Under the pieces are notes generated by a model, which did not search any database, was not told the DNA's origin, and worked only from the letters and a program-made list of their open reading frames with translations. The position numbers and the translations under genes are program-made. DNA of 64,000 nucleotides. Origin: Bacteroidales bacterium 52_46. Lineage in GTDB: Bacteria > Bacteroidota > Bacteroidia > Bacteroidales > Muribaculaceae. This document shows, one piece after another, positions 27,197-35,757 of the stretch. The stretch covers positions 45,225 through 109,224 of the forward strand of contig MNQK01000030.1 in assembly GCA_001915385.1 (NCBI GenBank), written 5' to 3'. Every line of letters starts with the position of its first letter. Within the stretch, counting starts at the first letter, position 1.

Positions 27197-28246
27197 ATGT
27201 CGATATTCAAAGATAAGACTTTATTGATTACGGGGGGTACCGGGTCGTTTGGGAATGCTGTGTTGAGGCGTTTTTTGGGGAGCGATATACGGGAGATACG
27301 TATTTTTTCGCGTGATGAGAAGAAGCAGGATGATATGCGCCATGAGTATCAGGTGCGTTATCCTGAGGTTGCTCATAAAATCAAGTTTTATATCGGTGAT
27401 GTGCGTGATTTGCAGTCGTGCAAGAATGTTATGCCGGGTGTGGATTATATTTTCCATGCTGCGGCTCTGAAGCAGGTGCCGAGCTGCGAGTTTTTCCCTA
27501 TGGAGGCTGTCAAGACCAATGTCATCGGTACTGACAATGTGCTTACCGCCGCAATCGAGGCGGGGGTGGAGGCTGTCATCTGTCTGTCGACCGACAAGGC
27601 GGCCTACCCTATCAATGCGATGGGTATCACCAAGGCTATCGAGGAGAAGGTGGCTGTGGCCAAAAGCCGTTATTCCGGCAAGACGAAGATATGCTGCACG
27701 CGCTACGGCAATGTGATGTGTTCGCGTGGCTCGGTAATTCCGTTGTGGATCGAGCAGATGCGTTCGGGCAATCCTATCACTATCACCGAGCCGTCGATGA
27801 CACGTTTTATCATGAGTCTTGACGAGGCTGTCGATCTGGTGCTTTTCGCTTTCGAGCATGGTCAGAACGGTGATATACTGGTGCAGAAGGCGCCGGCGTG
27901 CACTATCATGACGCAGGCCGAGGCGGTATGCGAACTGTTCGGCGGTCGCCGTGAGGATATCAAGATTATCGGTATACGCCACGGAGAGAAGATGTATGAG
28001 ACGCTTCTCACCAACGAGGAGTGTGCCAAGGCTGAGGACATGGGCAATTTCTACCGTGTGCCGGCCGATAACCGCGGACTTAACTATGACAAGTATTTCA
28101 AGGAGGGTGACGAGACCCGCAACACGCTTTCGGAGTTCAACTCCAACAATACGCGTCAGCTCAATGTCGAGGAGACGAAAGCAAAAATCGCTTCGCTGGA
28201 GTATATCCAAAATGAATTGAACGGCAACGGCAATTTCGTCCAGTAA
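27197..28246 (+). CDS. fnlA: UDP-GlcNAc inverting 4,6-dehydratase/5-epimerase (FnlA/CapE/WbjB)
   Basis: 349 residues, soluble short form of the polysaccharide biosynthesis (CapD-like) SDR family. GGTGSFG (13-19) binds NADP; LSTDKAAYP (130-138) and AMGITK carry the catalytic M142-x3-K146, the methionine replacing the usual SDR tyrosine as in CapE. The enzyme makes UDP-2-acetamido-2,6-dideoxy-beta-L-arabino-4-hexulose from UDP-GlcNAc, step one to UDP-L-FucNAc. The following genes (28419, 31208) provide steps two and three. GC content steps up here relative to the preceding block. Confidence 0.93.
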   Translation: MSIFKDKTLLITGGTGSFGNAVLRRFLGSDIREIRIFSRDEKKQDDMRHEYQVRYPEVAHKIKFYIGDVRDLQSCKNVMPGVDYIFHAAALKQVPSCEFFPMEAVKTNVIGTDNVLTAAIEAGVEAVICLSTDKAAYPINAMGITKAIEEKVAVAKSRYSGKTKICCTRYGNVMCSRGSVIPLWIEQMRSGNPITITEPSMTRFIMSLDEAVDLVLFAFEHGQNGDILVQKAPACTIMTQAEAVCELFGGRREDIKIIGIRHGEKMYETLLTNEECAKAEDMGNFYRVPADNRGLNYDKYFKEGDETRNTLSEFNSNNTRQLNVEETKAKIASLEYIQNELNGNGNFVQ

Positions 28247-28418
28247 TTTTAACAAAAAAACAAAAACTCTAACAAAGGCACAATAGTGTTTTTAGAATTT
28301 AGGATATATAGTTTTAACAGCTAAACAAGAGCTCTTTGAATTTAATTTGGCTTTTGTTTTCATTTTGTACACTTGCTGAGGCTTTTGTGCTTTTGTTTTT
28401 TTAATTATTACACTCGAT

Positions 28419-29630
28419 ATGAAGATATTGGTTACGGGGGCTAAGGGTTTTGTGGGGAGGAACCTTTGTGCTATGCTTAATAATATCAGGGAGGGGAAGG
28501 CAAGGAATTATACCATTGAGGTCGAGGAGGTTATGGAATATGATATTGATTCCACTGCCGAGGAGCTTGACCGGTATTGCCGCGAGGCTGACTTTGTGTT
28601 CAATCTCGCGGGGGTGAACCGTCCGGAAAATCCGGATGATTTCCTCAAAGGGAATTTCGGCTTTGCCTCTACCCTGCTTGATACGCTCAAGAAGCATGGC
28701 AACAGGTGTCCGGTGATGCTGTCGAGTTCGATACAGGCCACTCTTACAGGCCGATATGCCGGTCATCCCTACGGCGAAAGCAAGAAAGCGGGCGAAGAGC
28801 TGTTTTTCAGTTACGGCAAGGAGACCGGCGCCAAGGTGCTTGTGTACCGTTTCCCCAATCTTTTCGGCAAATGGTGCCGTCCGAACTACAATTCGGCGGT
28901 GGCGACTTTCTGCAACAATATTGCCAACGACCTTCCAATTCAGGTCAATGACCCGAGTGTTGAGCTCGAACTGCTCTACATTGACGACCTCGTGGAGGAG
29001 ATGATTGCCGCATTGGCAGGCAATGAGCATCATTGCCGCTATGAAGGGGTAACACCCGTCGAGGCTCCGGCCGACGAGGCTAGGACATACTGCCATGTTC
29101 CGGTTACACATAAAGCGACACTTGGCGATATCGTGGCTATGCTTGAGGAGTTCAAGGCTCAGCCCACGACGCTGACAATGCCGTCCATACCCGCCGGTTC
29201 GCTGAAGAAGAAACTTTATTCGACCTATCTGAGCTATCTGCCGAAAGATAAGGCTGTCTTCGACCTTAAGATGAATGTCGACAACCGCGGATCGTTCACC
29301 GAACTGTTGCGCACCATCGACTGCGGACAGTTCTCGGTCAATATATCAAATCCCGGTATCACGAAAGGGGAACACTGGCACAATACGAAGTGGGAATTTT
29401 TCATCGTAGTGAGCGGCCGTGCGCTGATACAGCAGCGCCGCATCGGCTCGGACGAGGTGCTCGACTTCGAGGTATCGGGCGATAAGATTCAGGCGGTGCA
29501 CATGCTTCCCGGCTATACCCACAATATCATCAACCTGTCGGAGACGGAACCGCTCGTCACGCTGATGTGGGCCAACGAGGCATTCGACCCCGCGCATCCC
29601 GACACATTCCACGAACCGGTGGTAAAGTAG
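28419..29630 (+). CDS. fnlB: Bifunctional epimerase/reductase with cupin domain (FnlB/CapF/WbjC)
   Basis: 403 residues: N-terminal extended SDR (MKILVTGAKGFVGRNL; YGESKKAGEE with the Y-x3-K pair) and C-terminal cupin from about residue 285 (RGSFTELLRT, KGEHWHNTKWEFF, HMLPGYTHNI), with the metal-binding histidines. In CapF the cupin epimerises C3 and the SDR domain reduces C4, giving UDP-L-6-deoxy-talNAc on the path to UDP-L-FucNAc. The 172-bp gap before it is rich in TTTG-like runs; a weak promoter is possible but not convincing. Confidence 0.92.
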   Translation: MKILVTGAKGFVGRNLCAMLNNIREGKARNYTIEVEEVMEYDIDSTAEELDRYCREADFVFNLAGVNRPENPDDFLKGNFGFASTLLDTLKKHGNRCPVMLSSSIQATLTGRYAGHPYGESKKAGEELFFSYGKETGAKVLVYRFPNLFGKWCRPNYNSAVATFCNNIANDLPIQVNDPSVELELLYIDDLVEEMIAALAGNEHHCRYEGVTPVEAPADEARTYCHVPVTHKATLGDIVAMLEEFKAQPTTLTMPSIPAGSLKKKLYSTYLSYLPKDKAVFDLKMNVDNRGSFTELLRTIDCGQFSVNISNPGITKGEHWHNTKWEFFIVVSGRALIQQRRIGSDEVLDFEVSGDKIQAVHMLPGYTHNIINLSETEPLVTLMWANEAFDPAHPDTFHEPVVK

Positions 29631-29690
29631 CAAATTCCCCAAACCGGAAGATACAAAACGAAGTGTGGGAATGGCACGGTAGGGATGAAT

Positions 29691-29722
29691 TTTGCATATC
29701 TGCGATGATTTGAGTAATTTTG
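29691..29722 (+). promoter_or_regulatory. Consensus internal promoter before the nucleotidyltransferase-kinase gene
   Basis: TTTG (29691-29694), 20 bp, TAATTTTG (29715-29722): a perfect match to the Bacteroides -33/-7 boxes, 40 bp before the ATG at 29763. It suggests that this gene and those after it can be expressed separately from the upstream capsule genes. Confidence 0.7.
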
Positions 29723-29762
29723 AGCAAAATTTCGACAAATCATCATTTATCAGAACACGACC

Positions 29763-30911
29763 ATGGCAAAGAAAGTATTCGTCAGCGGCTGTTACGACAT
29801 GCTCCACAGCGGGCATGTGGCATTTTTCAAATCGGCCGCACAGTATGGCGACCTGTACGTAGGCATCGGTTCCGACGAGACAATACTCCACTATAAGAAC
29901 CGCAAGACGGTCTACTCGGAGAAGGAACGCCTGTATATGGTCAAGGCCATACGGTACGTCACTGACGCATACATCAATGCCGGTAGCGGCATCATGGATT
30001 TCGTGCCCACACTCGATATCGTCAAGCCTGACGTATTTGTCGTGAATACCGACGGCGGAAGCGAGGAGAAACGACGGCTGTGTGAAGAGCGCGGCATCGA
30101 ATACATCGAGCTGGAACGTGTGCCCGACGCCGGACTTGAAGCCCGTTCGACAACATCGCTCCGCACCAACGTCAAATCAAACATTCCCTACCGCATAGAC
30201 CTCGCCGGCACATGGATTGACCAGCCCTACGTGTCGGAACACTATCCGGGATGGGCCATCACCATATCAATCGAGCCGACACAGGAATTCATGGAACGTG
30301 GCGGACTATCGACCTCGACACGCAACGCCGCCCGCAAGATATGGCCCTACGAGCTTCCCAACTACAACGAGGAAATGCTCGCACGCCTGCTGTTCTGCTT
30401 CGAGAACGACCCCGAGAACCACGGCCATATATCGGGGGCGCAGGATGCCATCGGCATCTGCATGTCAGGTCTGACGCGGCATTATTACAACAACCGCTAC
30501 TGGCCCGACAAAATCGAATCGGTGCATGACGAAGATATACTCTCGTGGCTTGAAAGCCATGTATGCCTCGTACCGATGTTCCCTCGCAAGGAAAATGTGA
30601 ACATACTCGAAGGCAAGGATATAACGCGCGACAAAGTGAAAGCGCTTGCCGACGCCGCCGAGCGGTGCTGGGACGCGATACTTGCCCGCGATCTTGACGC
30701 ATTCGCCAAAGCGTACACCGACTCGTTCAACGCACAGGTGGCAATGTTTCCTGCCATGATGCAGCCGGGGGTCGAGGAGTATATCGAACGGTGCAAGGCA
30801 GCCGGAGCGATGGCATGGAAGATGTGCGGCGCCGGCGGCGGCGGACATCTTGCTATCGTAGTCGACAAGGTGCCTGAGTTTGCTGTCCCGATCAGAATCA
30901 GGAGGCAGTAA
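29763..30911 (+). CDS. Fusion of cytidylyltransferase-like domain and GHMP sugar kinase domain
   Basis: 382 residues. Residues 4-135 are an HxGH nucleotidyltransferase (VSGCYDMLHSGH, H15 and H18), like glycerol-3-phosphate cytidylyltransferase or the HldE adenylyl domain, with YSEKERLYMV matching the later nucleotide-binding segment. From about 141 a GHMP kinase follows: IPYRIDLAGTWID (motif 1), a degenerate GLSTSTRNAA (181-190), SGAQDAIGI (224-232) and CGAGGGGHLA (355-364, motif 3). A sugar kinase plus nucleotidyltransferase in one chain recalls the logic of FKP or HldE but with different domains. It sits between fnlB and fnlC yet no FucNAc step needs it. It has its own promoter. Substrate unknown; a sugar or polyol phosphate is a guess. 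Confidence 0.82.
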   Translation: MAKKVFVSGCYDMLHSGHVAFFKSAAQYGDLYVGIGSDETILHYKNRKTVYSEKERLYMVKAIRYVTDAYINAGSGIMDFVPTLDIVKPDVFVVNTDGGSEEKRRLCEERGIEYIELERVPDAGLEARSTTSLRTNVKSNIPYRIDLAGTWIDQPYVSEHYPGWAITISIEPTQEFMERGGLSTSTRNAARKIWPYELPNYNEEMLARLLFCFENDPENHGHISGAQDAIGICMSGLTRHYYNNRYWPDKIESVHDEDILSWLESHVCLVPMFPRKENVNILEGKDITRDKVKALADAAERCWDAILARDLDAFAKAYTDSFNAQVAMFPAMMQPGVEEYIERCKAAGAMAWKMCGAGGGGHLAIVVDKVPEFAVPIRIRRQ

Positions 30912-30950
30912 TCGCTCGGGGGCTCAAAATGCCATAGGGCAAAAATAGCA

Positions 30951-31118
30951 CGGGGGAGTGTAAAACTCGATTTTAGCTGACCGCGGTTGATTATCGCCTT
31001 TGGCGCTTTGCTCTGCAAAGAAACCGCGGCTACTACACAGCTGATTATCGGGAGGCTTCGCATAGTACCCGCGGTTTTCAACCGCGGAAAGTTTAGTTCT
31101 GCAACATCCTCCCCCACT
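30951..31118. repeat. Two opposed copies of a CCGCGG palindromic intergenic repeat
   Basis: A copy of the element (TTTTAGCTGACCGCGGTTGA, then AACCGCGGCTACTAC) lies at about 30951-31035 but is split by a ~30-bp insertion at 30990-31020. A second copy in opposite orientation lies at about 31065-31118 (CCCGCGGTTTTCAACCGCGG, then TTCTGCAACA). The flanks match those of the copy at 34.7 kb. See also 33626 and 34681. Confidence 0.75.
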
Positions 31119-31123
31119 CTTAT

Positions 31124-31172
31124 GTCGGACGTGTCAGACCAGTCGGACAGGTCGGACCGGACGAGTCCGACT
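31124..31172. repeat. GTCGGAC short tandem/inverted repeat cluster
   Basis: Irregular copies of GTCGGAC and its complement GTCCGAC occur every ~10 bp (GTCGGACGTGTCAGACCAG, then GTCGGACAGGTCGGACCGG, then GAGTCCGAC). Found in the spacer just before fnlC; function unknown. Confidence 0.6.
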
Positions 31173-31207
31173 GAATTAAACAGAACAAGTTATCACTAAT
31201 ATAGACA

Positions 31208-32380
31208 ATGGATTTTTCAGATGTATCATTCGAGAATAACGGCAAGCTCAAGCTGCTGATTATAGTCGGGACACGTCCCGAGATAATCCGTCTGGCAGCC
31301 GTAATCAACGCATGCCGCCGTTACTTCGACACAATTCTCGCACACACGGGACAAAACTATGACTACAATCTTAACGGCATCTTTTTCCGCGACCTCAAGC
31401 TCAAGGAGCCGGAGGTGTATCTCGATGCCGTAGGCGCCGACTTGGGCGAGACTATGGGCAATATCATAGCATTGTCCTACAAACTGATGGCACAGATCAA
31501 GCCCGACGCGGTGCTCGTGTTGGGCGATACGAACTCGTGCCTGTCGGTCATCGGCGCCAAGCGCCTGCATATCCCTATCTTCCACATGGAAGCGGGCAAC
31601 CGCTGCAAGGACGAGTGTCTGCCCGAAGAGACCAACCGCCGCATAGTCGACATCATTTCAGACGTCAATCTGGCCTACAGCGAGCATGCACGCAAATATC
31701 TGCATGACTGCGGACTGCCCAAGGAACGTGTGTATGTGACCGGTTCGCCGATGGCCGAGGTGCTTCACAATAACCTGAATGAAATCGAAGCCTCCGACAT
31801 ACATGCCCGTTTAGGACTCGAAAAGGGGAAATACATACTCCTTTCGGCACACCGCGAGGAGAATATCGATACGGAGAAGAATTTCAAGTCGCTGTTCAAC
31901 GCCATCAACAAGATGGCCGAGAAATACGACATGCCCATACTCTATTCCTGCCATCCGCGCAGCCGCAAGCGCCTGGAGCAATCGGGCTTTGAGCTTGACA
32001 GCCGCGTGATACGCCACGAGCCGCTCGGATTTCATGACTACAACTGCTTACAGATGAATGCATTCGCAGTAGTCAGCGACAGCGGCACGCTGCCCGAAGA
32101 GTCATCGTTTTTCACCTCGGTGGGACATGCGTTTCCGGCGGTGTGCATACGCACATCGACCGAACGTCCCGAAGCACTCGACAAAGGATGCTTCGTGCTT
32201 GCCGGCATCGACGAGAACAGCCTGCTGCAGGCTGTCGACACCGCAGTAGGCCTCATAGCCGACGGCCGCTACGGCATACCCGTGCCCGACTACACCGACG
32301 AGAACGTCAGCGACAAGGTGGTGCGCCTCATACAGTCATATACCGGAGTAGTAAACAAGATGGTATGGCGAAAATACTGA
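31208..32380 (+). CDS. fnlC: UDP-N-acetylglucosamine 2-epimerase family (FnlC/CapG/WbjD)
   Basis: 390 residues of the non-hydrolysing UDP-GlcNAc 2-epimerase family: IIVGTRPEII (about 18-27), VLVLGDTNS, FHMEAGNRCKDE (the catalytic acidic/histidine region) and SDSGTLPEESSF near the C-terminus. The NRCKDE form is that of the FucNAc-pathway enzymes, which invert C2 of UDP-L-6-deoxy-talNAc to finish UDP-L-FucNAc. The next gene (WbuB-like) starts 16 bp before its end, so both are coupled. Confidence 0.92.
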   Translation: MDFSDVSFENNGKLKLLIIVGTRPEIIRLAAVINACRRYFDTILAHTGQNYDYNLNGIFFRDLKLKEPEVYLDAVGADLGETMGNIIALSYKLMAQIKPDAVLVLGDTNSCLSVIGAKRLHIPIFHMEAGNRCKDECLPEETNRRIVDIISDVNLAYSEHARKYLHDCGLPKERVYVTGSPMAEVLHNNLNEIEASDIHARLGLEKGKYILLSAHREENIDTEKNFKSLFNAINKMAEKYDMPILYSCHPRSRKRLEQSGFELDSRVIRHEPLGFHDYNCLQMNAFAVVSDSGTLPEESSFFTSVGHAFPAVCIRTSTERPEALDKGCFVLAGIDENSLLQAVDTAVGLIADGRYGIPVPDYTDENVSDKVVRLIQSYTGVVNKMVWRKY

Positions 32381-33609
32381 TACACTCACTGATATTCTCG
32401 CCCGACGGCGTATCGACCGCCTATCTCTATTCCGACATAGCGCGCCGTCTGCACGACGAGGGGCACGAAGTGGTGGTGCTGTCGACCACGCCCCACTACA
32501 ATATAGTCGACGAGGAGCTTGCGAAGCAACCCATGCGGTGGAAAATACCCGGGATATGCAAGCAGAGCGACTACCACGGCATAAAAGTATACCACATACC
32601 GCAGAAGAAATTCAAGTCGACGCTGCTGCGGCTTTTCGGATTTGCCTACTGGCATGTGATAGCCTTCATCATCGGTCTGTCGATACGCAAAGTCGACTTG
32701 ATACTGTCGCCGTCGCCCCCTCTTACAATCGGAGTCATCAACAACTGGCTCAAGAAACTGAAAGGATGCCGCACGGTGTACAACGTGCAGGAGATATATC
32801 CCGACATATTGCCCAAGAAAGAGGGTACGGTGGTGAATATGCTCAAGAAGATGGAACGGTATGTCTACAACAAGTCGAATGCCGTGACTACCATCGACCA
32901 GGTGTTTTACGACACAATCGCCGGACGCTTCAAAGACCCGTCGAAACTGCATATCATACCCAACTTCGTTGACACCGAACTGTACAATCCCGACAACTGC
33001 GACACATCGGTGCTTGACCGGACAATGTTTCCCCAGACCGACGCCGTCAAGGTGATGTATGCGGGCAACATAGGTTTCGCTCAGGATTGGGAGACACTCG
33101 TAGACCTTGCCAAGCGTACCCGCGAGGACAATATCGAGTATTTCGTAATCGGCGAGGGGGTGATGAAGCCGTGGCTCGAGGAGCAGAAAAAGGCCGAAGG
33201 ACTTGACAAAATCCACATACTCCCCTATCAGAAACGCGAACTGATGCCGGTGCTCTTGGCCTACTCCGACGTGCAGTTCATATTCATGTCTCCTAAGATG
33301 GAGGGACAGGGATTTCCGTCGAAAGTGTATACAATCATGGCGTGCGCACGTCCGCTGATGGTATGCTCGGGCAAAGGAACGCCCATAGTCAACTTCCTTG
33401 CGGGGAAAGGATGCGCATTGCTCGACACCGAGAAGGAGCAGACAGCCAAAGTGGAGAAACTTTACGAATGGCTCAAGAGCCAGACCAAACAGACGCTCCG
33501 TGAGACAGGCGCGCGCGGACTCGACGTGATAGAGAAAGAATACTCCAAGGAGATTGTCACCGGACAGTATCTTGAATTGGTAGAAAATCTTTGCAAAAAG
33601 GGGAAATAA
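32365..33609 (+). CDS. wbuB: WbuB-like family 4 glycosyltransferase (L-FucNAc transferase)
   Basis: 414 residues from the ATG at 32365, chosen because MAKILIHSLIFSPDGVST is the proper GT-B first strand; a longer open frame upstream overlaps fnlC and is not credible. Motifs: HYNIVDEELAKQ, VQEIYPDILPK, MYAGNIGFAQDWETL, and FPSKVYTIMACARPLM near the donor site. WbuB proteins transfer L-FucNAc to the lipid-linked first sugar and sit directly after fnlABC in other bacteria, matching this order. Confidence 0.9.
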   Translation: MAKILIHSLIFSPDGVSTAYLYSDIARRLHDEGHEVVVLSTTPHYNIVDEELAKQPMRWKIPGICKQSDYHGIKVYHIPQKKFKSTLLRLFGFAYWHVIAFIIGLSIRKVDLILSPSPPLTIGVINNWLKKLKGCRTVYNVQEIYPDILPKKEGTVVNMLKKMERYVYNKSNAVTTIDQVFYDTIAGRFKDPSKLHIIPNFVDTELYNPDNCDTSVLDRTMFPQTDAVKVMYAGNIGFAQDWETLVDLAKRTREDNIEYFVIGEGVMKPWLEEQKKAEGLDKIHILPYQKRELMPVLLAYSDVQFIFMSPKMEGQGFPSKVYTIMACARPLMVCSGKGTPIVNFLAGKGCALLDTEKEQTAKVEKLYEWLKSQTKQTLRETGARGLDVIEKEYSKEIVTGQYLELVENLCKKGK

Positions 33610-33625
33610 ACCGGACGGAAATAAC

Positions 33626-33652
33626 GACCGCGGTTGAAAACCGCGGCTACTA
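33626..33652. repeat. CCGCGG palindromic intergenic repeat
   Basis: GACCGCGGTTGAAAACCGCGG followed by CTACTAT: a perfect ACCGCGGTT/AACCGCGGC-type hairpin with a short loop. Same core as the elements at 30.95-31.12 kb and 34.7 kb, but without their flanking sequence. Confidence 0.85.
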
Positions 33653-33702
33653 TTCTGCCCGATAAATCCGGCTCACAGAAGCCAGCTATGTAAATATTGT
33701 TT

Positions 33703-34641
33703 ATGAAATTACTTATAACGGGAATACATGGATTTGTGGGGAGTAATCTTGTGGGGGCGTTGAAGGGACGCTGTGAGATTTACGGACTCGATATTGTCAC
33801 TCCGGTGAAAGAGGGGGTGGTGAGGACCTATACATGGGACGATCTCGATGCGGGACGGGTGCCTGAGGTGGATGCCGTGATACATCTCGCAGGCAAAGCC
33901 CACGATACCAAGAACAAGGCGCAGGCCGACGTATATTTCAAGGTCAACACGGGTCTTACCCGGAAGATTTACGACCACTATCTGCAATCATCGGCACGTA
34001 AATTCATATTTTTCAGTTCGGTAAAAGCTGCTGCCGACAGTGTGGAAGGTGACATTCTCGACGAGAATATCACGCCCAAGCCCGTAGGGCCTTACGGCGA
34101 GAGCAAAATCAAGGCTGAGGAATATATACAGACAAAGTGGGACAACGCGGGAAAGGCAACCTACATATTCCGCCCATGCATGATACACGGACCGGGCAAC
34201 AAAGGGAATCTCAACCTGCTCCACTCGGTGATACGCCACGGTATACCCTGGCCGCTGGGGGCTTTTGACAATCTGCGGTCGTTCACATCGATTGACAACC
34301 TCACTCACATAATCGGTCGGCTGCTCGAGAGCGACGCTCCAACCGGCATCTACAATATCGGCGATGACAAACCGCTGTCGACCAACGAGCTCATACGGCT
34401 CATGTGCGATACAATGGGGAAGAAGCCGCGGATATGGAAAATGCCTCGCGGGATGGTGCGTTTCATGGCCTCGACGGGTACGGTGCTCCATCTGCCGCTC
34501 AACAAGGAGCGTCTGCGTAAACTGACGGAGAATTACGTGGTTGACAACGGCAAAATCAAACGTGCGCTCGGAATCAAGGAGCTGCCGGTCAGCTCGGCCG
34601 AGGGGATAAGGCGCACTATCAGGTCGTTTCACAATTCATAA
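33703..34641 (+). CDS. NAD-dependent epimerase/dehydratase, WbpV-like UDP-QuiNAc/FucNAc 4-reductase
   Basis: 312 residues from the ATG at 33703 (a TTG two codons earlier is less likely). MKLLITGIHGFVGSNL holds the GxxGxxG site; FFSSVKAAAD and YGESKIKAE (Y-x3-K) are the catalytic parts. The protein resembles WbpV-type reductases that turn UDP-4-keto-6-deoxy-GlcNAc into UDP-QuiNAc or D-FucNAc. It lies beside a WbpL-like initiating transferase and a WbpM-like dehydratase, the same trio as in Pseudomonas O-antigen loci. A role in making the first sugar of the repeat unit is well supported by context. Confidence 0.83.
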   Translation: MKLLITGIHGFVGSNLVGALKGRCEIYGLDIVTPVKEGVVRTYTWDDLDAGRVPEVDAVIHLAGKAHDTKNKAQADVYFKVNTGLTRKIYDHYLQSSARKFIFFSSVKAAADSVEGDILDENITPKPVGPYGESKIKAEEYIQTKWDNAGKATYIFRPCMIHGPGNKGNLNLLHSVIRHGIPWPLGAFDNLRSFTSIDNLTHIIGRLLESDAPTGIYNIGDDKPLSTNELIRLMCDTMGKKPRIWKMPRGMVRFMASTGTVLHLPLNKERLRKLTENYVVDNGKIKRALGIKELPVSSAEGIRRTIRSFHNS

Positions 34642-34658
34642 TTCATAATTCATAATTA
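34635..34658. repeat. TTCATAA heptamer tandem repeat
   Basis: Three consecutive copies of TTCATAA straight after the stop codon of the WbpV-like gene, followed by a run of eight or more T and GTGTGTGCGTGCGTG. Simple slippage-prone sequence; no function assigned. Confidence 0.7.
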
Positions 34659-34680
34659 TTTTTTTTGTGTGTGCGTGCGT

Positions 34681-34740
34681 GGGGGAGGGTGTTGCAGAAC
34701 ACGATTTTAGCTGACCGCGGTTGAAAACCGCGGCTACTAC
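34681..34740. repeat. Full-length CCGCGG palindromic intergenic repeat
   Basis: The most complete copy: a GGGGGAGGGTGTTGCAGAA flank, then ATTTTAGCTG, then ACCGCGGTTGAAAACCGCGG and CTACTAC. The flank is shared with the inverted copy at 31.1 kb, so the mobile unit is about 60 bp, not just the hairpin. Confidence 0.85.
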
Positions 34741-34782
34741 TCGGTTAATTCTAAATCTATAATATATCCGGATTTATTTTAT

Positions 34783-35757
34783 ATGGAATATGTAATTATT
34801 GCTGTTATATTGCTTGTGGCGGAACTGGTATATTTCAGGATTGCCGACCGCTTCAACATTATAGACAAGCCCAACGAACGGAGTTCGCATACGAGGATAA
34901 CTCTCCGCGGAGGAGGTGTGATATTCCTTATCGGCGCGTGGGTATGGGCTGCATTTTTCGGTGTGCACTACATCTGGTTCCTTACCGGGCTGACGCTTAT
35001 CGGGGCTGTCAGTTTCGTTGACGATGTGCACTCGACGCCGAACGCGCTGCGGCTCGTGGCTCAGTTCACGGCCATGATGCTGATGTTCATCAACCTGCAT
35101 CTGTACGAATCATCGACCTGGTGGGTTATAGTGCCAGCGCTGATAGTGTGCGTGGGCATCATCAACGCCTACAACTTCATGGACGGCATCAACGGTATCA
35201 CGGGATGCTACTCGCTGGCTGTGATAGCGCCGCTGTTCTACCTCAACAGGGAGATGCATTTCATCGATGAGAGTCTGCTGGCTGTGACAGCGCTGAGTGC
35301 CGCGGTATTCTTAGTGTTCAATTTCAGGAAGAAAGCGAAATGTTTCGCGGGCGACGTAGGGTCGGTCAGCATAGCGTTCATAGTGCTGTTCGCTCTCGGA
35401 CGGCTCATCATGGCTACGGGCAATCCGGTGTACCTGCTGTTTCTGGCAGTCTACGGCGCCGACACCGTGCTGACTATAATACACCGCATCATGCTTAAGG
35501 AAAATCTTGGCGAGGCTCACCGCAAACATGCCTACCAGATAATGTCGAACGAGCTTAAAATGCGTCATACATTAGTATCTGTCATCTACATGGCACTGCA
35601 GCTCGCCATATCATTCGGGTTAATCGCAATCGGTGACGGCACAGGCCAATGGATATATTTCTGCGGCATAATCGCAACACTTGCCATCGGATATTTGGTG
35701 TTTATGAAAAATTTTTATTATCTTCACGAACAATATCTACTTGCCAAGAAATCATGA
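34783..35757 (+). CDS. Undecaprenyl-phosphate sugar-1-phosphate transferase (WecA/WbpL-like, MraY family)
   Basis: 324 residues with about 10-11 hydrophobic segments. The family's conserved cytosolic residues are visible: VDDVHSTPN (DDxx, about 85-93), NAYNFMDGINGITG (about 127-140) and the histidine motif EAHRKHAYQ (about 245-253). Such enzymes put the first HexNAc-1-phosphate on undecaprenyl phosphate and so start repeat-unit assembly. With the WbpV-like and WbpM-like neighbours, QuiNAc or D-FucNAc is the likely first sugar. The stop codon overlaps the next gene (ATGA). Confidence 0.92.
   Translation: MEYVIIAVILLVAELVYFRIADRFNIIDKPNERSSHTRITLRGGGVIFLIGAWVWAAFFGVHYIWFLTGLTLIGAVSFVDDVHSTPNALRLVAQFTAMMLMFINLHLYESSTWWVIVPALIVCVGIINAYNFMDGINGITGCYSLAVIAPLFYLNREMHFIDESLLAVTALSAAVFLVFNFRKKAKCFAGDVGSVSIAFIVLFALGRLIMATGNPVYLLFLAVYGADTVLTIIHRIMLKENLGEAHRKHAYQIMSNELKMRHTLVSVIYMALQLAISFGLIAIGDGTGQWIYFCGIIATLAIGYLVFMKNFYYLHEQYLLAKKS

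Noticed and set aside
32143..32364. N-terminal extension of the WbuB-like protein
   Set aside because: The extension overlaps fnlC in another frame, is arginine-rich and lies before the true first GT-B strand at 32365.
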